44,966 bases of DNA, taken from positions 1 through 44,966 of the forward strand of contig QBZG01000002.1 of the NCBI GenBank assembly GCA_003282435.1. The letters are read 5' to 3'. Source of the DNA: SAR116 cluster bacterium AG-335-B03 (GTDB taxonomy: Bacteria > Pseudomonadota > Alphaproteobacteria > Puniceispirillales > Marisalimonadaceae). The translations under genes and the position numbers were made by a program. Positions 38,760 to 44,966 of the stretch are shown in pieces (position 1 is the stretch's first letter; each line of letters begins with the position of its first letter). Below the pieces are notes generated by a model. It ran no database searches. It was not told where the DNA came from and was given only the letters and a program-made list of their open reading frames with translations.

Positions 38760-40043
38760 ATGACAAAACCTTTCGAATTAACGGCAAGTGAAGCAATTAA
38801 ACTTATAAGAAATAAAAAACTTTCTATACATGAATGGGTATTAAGTTGCTTTGAAAGAATCAAAGAAAAAGAAAAAATAGTGAAAGCGTGGATATATTTA
38901 GATGAAGAAAATGCCCTAAAAAAATCCAAACAATTAGATGAACAAAAAAACGATATCGCACTTGGTATACCATTTGGAATAAAAGACATTATAGATGCTA
39001 GTAATGTGCCTACCGGTTTTGGGACACCTTTTTACAAAAACAACATTCCCGCAAGAGATGCTGCATCGGTTGCAGTTGCAAAGCAATCCGGTTGTGTTTT
39101 AATGGGCAAAACAGTGTCTACAGAATTGGGACATAGGGCTCCAGGGCTGACGACAAATCCACATAATAAAGACTTTACTCCAGGTGGCTCTAGTTCTGGA
39201 TCAGCAGCGGCCGTTGCTTCCATGATGGCACCAGTTTGTTTTGGAACTCAGACGACTGGTTCGGTTATTAGACCAGCAGCCTATTGTGGTGTTATCGGTT
39301 ATAAACCAACATATGGGGACTTTGATAAATCTGGAATTCTCCCAAACTCTCCGTCAATTGATACTCTGGGCCTAATGACAAGATCAGTAGAAGATTTATC
39401 TCTTTTTCGATCAATTTTATTAGAAGAAAAAACTGTAAAACCACAAAGTATAGACATAAAGAAATTAAAAATTGGTTTTGTTAAAACTCCCCACTGGAAT
39501 AAAACAGATTTATCTACCCGCAGTAACCTAGAGACATTTGTAAATACTCTTAGGACAGATAAATTAAATATTATTGACCTTAATATTGATGCATTAATAT
39601 CTAAAGCAGACAAATTACATTTAGACATAAGTGGTTATGAGTTTAAAAGATCTATCTCTTTTGAAAGATTTAATCATTATGACGAATTAAGTGATCAGTT
39701 GAGAAAAGGAAGATTAAATGATGGATATCAAGTAACAAATGAACACTATAAAATTGCCCTTAAAAAACTAAATGTTTTAAAACATGAGACAGATTTAATT
39801 TTTAACGATATTGACATGATTATTACTCCAAGTGCTCCTGGTGAAGCACTTGAAGGTCTCAAGTATACAGGCTCTCCGATGTTTAATACTACTTGGTCCT
39901 TAAATGGCAACCCTTGTGTTACCTTACCTTTATTTAAGGGAGATAAAGAACTGCCAATTGGCTGCCAGCTAGTCACAAAATTTGGAAATGATAACCAACT
40001 TTTAGATTATGCTAATACTATTATGAATACCTACTTAAAGTGA
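38760..40043 (+). CDS. Amidase signature family hydrolase
   Basis: Third AS-family amidase of the window, 427 residues. The triad is Lys75 (IPFGIKDIIDA), cis-Ser144 (TPGGSSSGSAAA) and nucleophile Ser168 (FGTQTTGSVIRPAAYCG), with the 24-residue serine spacing. The QTTGS variant (Gln in place of Asp, TTG in place of TGG) differs from the two other amidases and resembles the biuret/urea-amidolyase-like and allophanate-type relatives, though I am not sure of that. The upstream 86-base gap separates it from the divergent MmgE/PrpD gene. It converges on dctM with a 13-base overlap. Substrate unresolved. Confidence 0.82.
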   Translation: MTKPFELTASEAIKLIRNKKLSIHEWVLSCFERIKEKEKIVKAWIYLDEENALKKSKQLDEQKNDIALGIPFGIKDIIDASNVPTGFGTPFYKNNIPARDAASVAVAKQSGCVLMGKTVSTELGHRAPGLTTNPHNKDFTPGGSSSGSAAAVASMMAPVCFGTQTTGSVIRPAAYCGVIGYKPTYGDFDKSGILPNSPSIDTLGLMTRSVEDLSLFRSILLEEKTVKPQSIDIKKLKIGFVKTPHWNKTDLSTRSNLETFVNTLRTDKLNIIDLNIDALISKADKLHLDISGYEFKRSISFERFNHYDELSDQLRKGRLNDGYQVTNEHYKIALKKLNVLKHETDLIFNDIDMIITPSAPGEALEGLKYTGSPMFNTTWSLNGNPCVTLPLFKGDKELPIGCQLVTKFGNDNQLLDYANTIMNTYLK

Positions 40044-41314
40044 GATACCACTAAAAGCTCTGGCAGTGTTAAAGCTAATGCAGGAAATAAAAGTACAATA
40101 ATTAAAACGCAAGTATCAGAAATACAAAAAGGGAATGAGCCTTTTATAACTGTAGTTACTGGTAAACCAGTAACACCACTTACAGCAAACAAATTTAAAC
40201 CAACTGGTGGAATTACACTACCAATTTCTATACAAAGAGCAGTTAGTATTCCAAGATGGATTGGATCTACACCAAGCGCTAATGCTACAGGAAAGTAAAT
40301 AGGAACAGTTAATACCAAAATAGCTACACCGGTTAAAAACATTGATAAAAATAACAAAGATCCCATTAAAGCAAATAAGAAGCCTAAACGAGTTAATCCT
40401 AGTTCGCCAGCCCATTCTGCAATCATTTGCGGCCAACCCATATTGGCAAGATAAAATTGGAAAATACCCACACAACCCAATAAAAAGAAGACAACAGCTG
40501 TTAAGTTCATTGTTCTAAGAGTTGTGGGCATTAACTCTTTAACGAATGTTTTGCGTTTAAAAATTAATCCATAAAAGAGAGCATAACTAGCCGCTGCTGC
40601 TCCCGCTTCTGTAGGAGTAAACAAGCCGCCGTATAATCCTCCAAGAATAATTACTGGCATTAGTAGAGCAGGAACAGCATCCTTAAATGAGCGCCATACC
40701 TCACATAAATCAAATTTACCTCTTGGTAATTTTATAAACAGGGAGACACTTACTATAATTACAGCGTCACTAATAGCGAGCATTATACCAGGAATAATCC
40801 CAGCAAAAAACAAATCAACTATAGACATTTCTGTAATTACTCCAAATAAAATAAGAGTAATGCTTGGAGGTATTAGAAGAGCAATGCCACCAGCCGAAGC
40901 TATTACACCTGCTGCCATCCATTTAGGATAGCCTCTTTTGATCAATTCAGGGTATGCAATAACACTCATTGCAGCTGCCATAGCAGTTGACGAACCTGAG
41001 ATAGCTCCAAATAAAACAGCTGCAAGTAAAGTGGCATAGGCAAATCCACCAGGAACCCATCCTACAACAGAATCAGCAAATCTAAACAGACCGGCAACTA
41101 GTCCTGTTTTTTCCATTAAAAACCCGGCAAAAATAAAAAATGGTATTGCGACTAATGTATATTTTGTAAGAAAACTAAAAAAAGCTTCAAATAGTGTGCT
41201 GTATGTTAAAAAGTCATCAAATAAAACTAAAAGTGCTGTAGCGCCAGCAAGGGCAATTCCAATTGGAGCACCTGCGAATAAAAGGGTAAATAAAGATCCA
41301 CCAAGAGCCCACAT
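40031..41314 (-). CDS. dctM: TRAP transporter large permease subunit DctM
   Basis: Large membrane subunit of a tripartite ATP-independent periplasmic transporter, 427 residues with about twelve transmembrane helices. The N-terminal LFAGAPIGIALAGATALLVLF and the conserved GAISGSSTAMAAAMSVIAYPELIKRGYP region are typical. PTEAGAAAASYALFYGLIF and CIEIGSVIPPVGLNLFAVSGV are further family signatures. It couples sodium import to uptake of the ligand delivered by DctP. It is the last gene of the TRAP group, 24 bases after dctQ. The 3' end overlaps the converging amidase by 13 bases. Confidence 0.95.
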   Translation of the reverse strand: MWALGGSLFTLLFAGAPIGIALAGATALLVLFDDFLTYSTLFEAFFSFLTKYTLVAIPFFIFAGFLMEKTGLVAGLFRFADSVVGWVPGGFAYATLLAAVLFGAISGSSTAMAAAMSVIAYPELIKRGYPKWMAAGVIASAGGIALLIPPSITLILFGVITEMSIVDLFFAGIIPGIMLAISDAVIIVSVSLFIKLPRGKFDLCEVWRSFKDAVPALLMPVIILGGLYGGLFTPTEAGAAAASYALFYGLIFKRKTFVKELMPTTLRTMNLTAVVFFLLGCVGIFQFYLANMGWPQMIAEWAGELGLTRLGFLFALMGSLLFLSMFLTGVAILVLTVPIYFPVALALGVDPIHLGILTALCIEIGSVIPPVGLNLFAVSGVTGLPVTTVIKGSFPFCISDTCVLIIVLLFPALALTLPELLVVSHFK

Positions 41315-41338
41315 TATAAATTTCCTACTTTAAATATA

Positions 41339-41890
41339 TTATACATCGGTTGCAGCTTCGACTGTAGCTGTAAAATGATCACCTTTGATGTAACTATGCA
41401 CATCTTCAATAAATTGTAGAAAGGCAACTAGAGACATTAGGCCCATTCCAATAGCTAATATGAAGTAAAATGGCCACATATAGAAAAACAAACTCTCAGT
41501 TCTTTCTCCAATTTGAATAGAGTACTCAATTGTTGAATAAGCCGTATAAGTTAAAGATCCGGTAAAAACTGAAACAAACATGGAGATAAAAATCTTACAA
41601 AATCCTACAGTTCGATGGAACCCTTTAGCATTTAATAATTGTAGAACAGCAGTCATAACTAAATGGCTCCTGTTGATTTGGGTAACGCATATATAAAATG
41701 CAACCGAAGAAACCATCATATAAATCACAGCATCCTGGCCCCACTCAAACACGACTCCAAAAATGTATCTTCTAATAATTTCAGCTAATGCAAATAGTGT
41801 AACAGCTATCATTAAAATTGCAGAACATTTTCCCAAAATAGAAGTTATCAAATCTTGTATTTTATGAGAAATGTTATAAAAGCTGTCCAT
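41339..41890 (-). CDS. dctQ: TRAP transporter small permease subunit DctQ
   Basis: Small membrane subunit of the TRAP transporter, 183 residues with four transmembrane helices, joining DctM. Recognisable parts are LMIAVTLFALAEIIRRYIFG near residues 26-45 and VFEWGQDAVIYMMVSSVAFYICVTQINRSHL (quoted for location, residues 47-77, the conserved W-x-Q/E region). It has no clear Shine-Dalgarno and lies 52 bases after dctP, with a strong stem-loop between, consistent with lower expression than the binding protein. Confidence 0.9.
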   Translation of the reverse strand: MDSFYNISHKIQDLITSILGKCSAILMIAVTLFALAEIIRRYIFGVVFEWGQDAVIYMMVSSVAFYICVTQINRSHLVMTAVLQLLNAKGFHRTVGFCKIFISMFVSVFTGSLTYTAYSTIEYSIQIGERTESLFFYMWPFYFILAIGMGLMSLVAFLQFIEDVHSYIKGDHFTATVEAATDV

Positions 41891-41906
41891 AATAAATATT
41901 CAAATC

Positions 41907-41935
41907 AAGAAGGTCTGAAGAAGTCAGACCTTCTT
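41907..41935. terminator. Strong stem-loop in the dctP-dctQ gap (possible attenuator or mRNA-stabilising hairpin)
   Basis: Perfect 12-bp stem AAGAAGGTCTGA / TCAGACCTTCTT (41907-41918 and 41924-41935) with a 5-base loop. On the minus strand it starts about 8 bases after the dctP stop and ends 16 bases before dctQ. A uridine run follows only weakly (GATTTGAATATTT), so a full terminator is less likely than partial attenuation or protection of the dctP mRNA against exonucleases, as is common between binding-protein and permease genes. Confidence 0.75.
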
Positions 41936-41942
41936 TGATGTA

Positions 41943-43112
41943 TTATTTTCTAGACTTTTTCTTATATAGAGCAGTTCCCTTTGCAAATTTAGCAAAATCT
42001 GAGGCAAACGCTGTACAGTCAGTTTTTTCTAGGTTACTTGAACCCATAGGATTAGCTGCAACTAGAGCCTTCGCTTCAGCTGTAAACTGGTCAACCATTT
42101 TATCACCAGTGGCGTCAACTTTAGTTTTAATCCATTCATTTGTAGCACCACCTTCTTTTTTCTGTAATACGCCAGCTTCAGCAGGGCTCATCACATAAAT
42201 ACCAGGGGCACTTTTGTCAGTAACCTTAAACTTATCAACCAATCTCTTATCATTACAAAAGTTAATTGCCTTTTGATAAGGTATGAAATCATTCATAATA
42301 ATGTCAGTTAGAGCTGCTTGCTGCTTTTTATCAAGTGTAGACCACCATTTGTTTGATGCACCCATCCAGTAATAGTCACCTACAATTCCATTGATACCTG
42401 CAACTGTAAAATACGGTGCTTGCTCCTTAGTGGCATTAAAACCACCTAAACTAGTTAGCAATCCGTCAATAACTCCTGTCTGCAGAGCTGGTGGAACATC
42501 ACCAAAAGCCATTGTGGTTGGATTAGCACCTAGTGCGCCTAACAAAGCATTTTCAGCCGGACCCATACTTCTTACCTTCTTTCCAGCAAAGTCACCAGGA
42601 ACTAACATTCTACTTTTTACAGCACCAGCACCCATATACATACTCAAGTGTCCAGAACCAAAAATAGTAATTCCGTGTTTATCATTAAAAACTTTTTTCA
42701 ATTGAGCAAAAGTTTTTGTTCCGTCCAAACCATTTATTGCACCAGGTGTTGTTAACTTTCCTGCACCAACAATTGTGTTAGCATATGGCTCTACACTAGA
42801 AGTTTTTCCAAACTGACCTGTCATCATCTCTAGATTGCCTTTGGTTAAGGCTTGAGTTCCTTTTGGAACATTATATAAAGACTTAGCCCAATAAATTTGA
42901 ACTTTACTTCCTGGAATTTTTTTCTCAACCTGCTCGGCAAAAAACATCTCCGCAATCGCAGCAGGGTGGGGGGGACCAGAGTGGTCTGAAGCCCAACGCA
43001 TTTTAATAGGTTTAACAGCATGACCGTCTGCAATAGCTAGGTTAGTGCCAGCTGCAAACGTAAGAGCCACAGCACTAACTGCGCCCAAAAGTGATAGTTT
43101 AGTAAATTTCAT
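41943..43112 (-). CDS. dctP: TRAP transporter substrate-binding protein DctP
   Basis: Periplasmic solute-binding protein of a TRAP transporter, 389 residues from the ATG at 43112. That start is preceded by GGAGG (43125-43121) at 8 bases; the longer ORF from TTG at 43127 lies on the Shine-Dalgarno itself. The signal peptide is clear: KFTKLSLLGAVSAVALTFAAG, with likely cleavage around AIA-DG at residues 28-30. The mature part has the DctP folds, including KVRSMGPAENALLGALGANPTTM near residue 187 and a family pattern for carboxylate ligands. It is longer than many DctP proteins. The ligand cannot be named; the neighbouring CoA-transferase and MaoC genes suggest a mono- or dicarboxylic acid. Confidence 0.92.
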   Translation of the reverse strand: MKFTKLSLLGAVSAVALTFAAGTNLAIADGHAVKPIKMRWASDHSGPPHPAAIAEMFFAEQVEKKIPGSKVQIYWAKSLYNVPKGTQALTKGNLEMMTGQFGKTSSVEPYANTIVGAGKLTTPGAINGLDGTKTFAQLKKVFNDKHGITIFGSGHLSMYMGAGAVKSRMLVPGDFAGKKVRSMGPAENALLGALGANPTTMAFGDVPPALQTGVIDGLLTSLGGFNATKEQAPYFTVAGINGIVGDYYWMGASNKWWSTLDKKQQAALTDIIMNDFIPYQKAINFCNDKRLVDKFKVTDKSAPGIYVMSPAEAGVLQKKEGGATNEWIKTKVDATGDKMVDQFTAEAKALVAANPMGSSNLEKTDCTAFASDFAKFAKGTALYKKKSRK

Positions 43113-43223
43113 TAAAATTTCCTCCAAATATTTAGAATCACAAACTATATCTTTATAGGAATGAGGTAAACCCCTAATTGCAATGAAATAGAAGAAATTA
43201 ATTAATATGTTATGTAATTTAAA

Positions 43224-44429
43224 CTATATTATGCCTTTATTTTTAAAATTACTTATTTGTTCTTTATTAAAACCAATTTCCTCAAGAACGTCATTCGTAT
43301 CATCACCAAGTTCTGGAGCAGTTTTATCACGAAAATTGCTATCTGATATATGAACTGGGGTTTTCAATAAACTAATATCTTCACCACGCTTGGTTTTTAA
43401 GTGTTGTATATTTTTTCTATCTTGTAAAAATGGATTTTCAAGAGATTCTTTTAAATCTAAAATTGGCGCTGCTGGAACTATTCCACCAAATTCTTTCAGC
43501 CAATCTGATGTTTTTTTTTTCATTAATTCATTATCTAGAATTTTAGTAATTTCGTCTCGGTTTTCTTGTCTACAAGCAAAGTTTTCAAATCTTTGGTCTT
43601 TACTCAAATCTTCTCTACCAATTTTTTTACACAATATTGGCCAAAAACTCTCCTTATTACACATTAAAAAAATCCAGCCATCTTTTGTTTTATATAATTG
43701 ACATGGAACTAAAATTGGATGAGCTGATCTATCCAATCTTTCACTTTTAAAATCCGTATTCAATGTCCATGCAGCCATATAGCTTTGATTAAACATAGCT
43801 GTGTCAAACAAGTTTACATCTACGTCTCTTCCTAAACCGTGAGATCTTGATGACAAAACAGCACTGACTAAACCAAAAGACATTGTAAGTCCTGACATAT
43901 AATCTACAATTGAAAGCCCAAATCTTGCTGGTGGTCCACTTGGCTCACCTGTTAATGAAAAATAGCCTGCCTCAGCCTGCATCAAGTAATCATATCCAGG
44001 CCAATTTTTTCTAGGACCTTCTCTTCCATATGCTGAACAATGTGCAGCAACAATAGCTTTATTAAATGGTTTAAGTTGTTCATAAGTTATTCCAAGTTTT
44101 TCTGGAACATCACCTCTTAAATTATTACAAACAGCATCAGCATTTTCCACTAATTTCTGGAGTATAATTTTACCTTCTTTGGTTAATATATCCAAGGTTA
44201 TGCTTCTTTTGTTTCTGTTGAGTGCTTGAAAAAAAATACTGGATGCAGAATTCTTATTGTCTCCATCTATGAAATAAGGGCCAATATCTCTCAAATAATC
44301 TCCGCTGGTTCCTGCTGGCTCTACTTTAATAACGTCTGCACCCATATCCGCTAAATATTGAGTTCCAAATGGACCTGCACCGTACTGTTCAAAAGCAATT
44401 ACTTTAACGCCAGATAAAGGTAAACTCAT
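43224..44429 (-). CDS. Family III CoA-transferase (CaiB/BaiF)
   Basis: CoA-transferase that moves CoA between acyl-CoA and a free acid, 401 residues. It begins LPLSGVKVIAFEQYGAGPFGTQYLADMGADVIKVE, the family N terminus (residues 3-37). The catalytic aspartate is Asp176 in FGLSIVDYMSG, matching Asp169 of formyl-CoA transferase. Unlike the racemase-like protein at 18451-19578, it has Tyr-Asp (PGYDYLMQAEAGYFSLTGEPSGPP) in place of the racemase GHD, so a genuine transferase is expected. Gap of 12 bases from the upstream MaoC gene, 111 to dctP. It probably activates the acid brought in by the TRAP transporter. Confidence 0.88.
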   Translation of the reverse strand: MSLPLSGVKVIAFEQYGAGPFGTQYLADMGADVIKVEPAGTSGDYLRDIGPYFIDGDNKNSASSIFFQALNRNKRSITLDILTKEGKIILQKLVENADAVCNNLRGDVPEKLGITYEQLKPFNKAIVAAHCSAYGREGPRKNWPGYDYLMQAEAGYFSLTGEPSGPPARFGLSIVDYMSGLTMSFGLVSAVLSSRSHGLGRDVDVNLFDTAMFNQSYMAAWTLNTDFKSERLDRSAHPILVPCQLYKTKDGWIFLMCNKESFWPILCKKIGREDLSKDQRFENFACRQENRDEITKILDNELMKKKTSDWLKEFGGIVPAAPILDLKESLENPFLQDRKNIQHLKTKRGEDISLLKTPVHISDSNFRDKTAPELGDDTNDVLEEIGFNKEQISNFKNKGII

Positions 44430-44441
44430 TAATATTACTCT

Positions 44442-44966
44442 CTAATTAGCAGTTTCTTCTATGATTTTGTCAACTACACTATGCCCTCGTTTAGCCACAA
44501 GGAAAGACCTAACCATATCCATAACGACAACTTTATCCTGATTTTTCCCAATATGTCTAACCTTAACAATACCTTGAGTTGGTCTGGATTTTGATTCTCT
44601 TTTGTCTAAGACTTCTGTTTCAGAATATAAAGTATCTCCAACAAATACCGGTGCTGGGATTTTAATTTCCTTCCATCCCAAATTAGCAATAGCTTTTTGA
44701 CTTGTACCACTAACACACATTCCAGTTACTAGAGCCAATGTGAAGGCAGAGTTTACTAAATATTTTCCAAATTCTGACTTAGATGCATAATTTGCATCAA
44801 AATGTATTGGGTGTGTATTCATTGTTAGGTTGGTAAACCATATATTGTCAGCTTCACTTACTGTTCTACCTGGCCAATGTTCGTAAACATCACCAACTTG
44901 AAAATCTTCAAAATATCTGCCTGGATCTTCTCTGTACCTTTGTGGCCCTATTTTTCTAATTCCGTA
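44442..44966 (-). CDS. MaoC-like hot-dog hydratase, 5' end beyond the window
   Basis: Hot-dog fold enoyl-CoA hydratase of the MaoC family. The frame is open to the last base of the window, so the gene starts outside it; the ATG at 44822 is internal to conserved sequence. The visible part carries GRYFEDFQVGDVYEHWPGRT (about 44888-44947) and the catalytic DNIWFTNLTMNTHPIHFDANYASKSEF, the N-x-H-P-x-H pattern of the family. It resembles mesaconyl-CoA hydratase/methylmalyl-CoA dehydratase-type members (the NIWFTNLTMN start), but the exact substrate is inferred. The CoA-transferase follows 12 bases downstream, so an acid activation and hydration pair is likely. Confidence 0.85.
   Translation of the reverse strand, partial: YGIRKIGPQRYREDPGRYFEDFQVGDVYEHWPGRTVSEADNIWFTNLTMNTHPIHFDANYASKSEFGKYLVNSAFTLALVTGMCVSGTSQKAIANLGWKEIKIPAPVFVGDTLYSETEVLDKRESKSRPTQGIVKVRHIGKNQDKVVVMDMVRSFLVAKRGHSVVDKIIEETAN

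Noticed and set aside
44442-44822. Short MaoC protein starting at the ATG at 44822
   Set aside because: The frame is open to the window edge and encodes the conserved GRYFEDF and PGRT region upstream, so the ATG is internal and the gene is cut by the window.

Overview
The window is AT-rich (by eye about one third G+C), very tightly packed, and almost entirely protein-coding. No gene-free stretch exceeds about 135 bases. I saw no rRNA, tRNA, CRISPR array, insertion sequence or prophage. The layout points to an alphaproteobacterium: an F1-only atpHAGDC cluster without the Fo genes, priA directly upstream of it with fsa and xerC divergent, ctpA followed by rppH, and an Irr-type Fur-family regulator. 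The many TRAP, CoA-transferase, amidase and CoA-ester genes suggest a heterotrophic, probably marine, oligotroph. That habitat is inference, and I cannot name the genus.

Region 1 (1-11940) is the conserved core. A partial carboxy-terminal protease (ctpA), rppH and an amidase read rightward. The F1 ATP synthase operon and priA read leftward. Fructose-6-phosphate aldolase/transaldolase-like fsa and xerC read rightward and end in a clear bidirectional terminator.

Region 2 (11955-14623) is an oxidative-stress/iron module: katG with an Irr-like regulator upstream on the same strand. Each gene is preceded by a 17-bp dyad that looks like an Irr/Fur-type operator.

Region 3 (14721-27159) is accessory metabolism. 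It holds an amidase, an ETHE1/Blh-like persulfide dioxygenase, a class III omega-aminotransferase, an alpha-methylacyl-CoA racemase with all three catalytic residues at the textbook spacing, an FAH-family enzyme, NIPSNAP, GST, a 3-hydroxyisobutyrate-dehydrogenase-like enzyme, a flavin monooxygenase with an N-terminal NTF2-like domain, an MhpD-type hydratase, a TauE/SafE permease and an EamA transporter. The racemase-to-hydratase stretch looks like an uncharacterised catabolic set.

Region 4 (27213-30899) is polyphosphate metabolism: ppk and ppx overlap by 4 bases, with a possible Pho-box-like direct repeat upstream.

Region 5 (30909-40043) is more catabolism: a ThDP enzyme divergent from an SCP2-like small protein fused by overlap to an alpha/beta hydrolase, then an SDR, RidA, AzlC/AzlD amino-acid exporter, acyl-CoA dehydrogenase, MmgE/PrpD protein and a third amidase.

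Region 6 (40031-44966) is a leftward group: MaoC hydratase (cut by the window end), family III CoA-transferase, and a DctP-DctQ-DctM TRAP transporter with a strong 12-bp stem-loop between dctP and dctQ. It fits uptake, CoA activation and hydration of an organic acid.

Several natural start codons differ from the longest ORF. The best-supported internal starts are given for the 3-hydroxyacid dehydrogenase, RidA, MmgE/PrpD, DctP and the flavin monooxygenase. TTG starts are common here.
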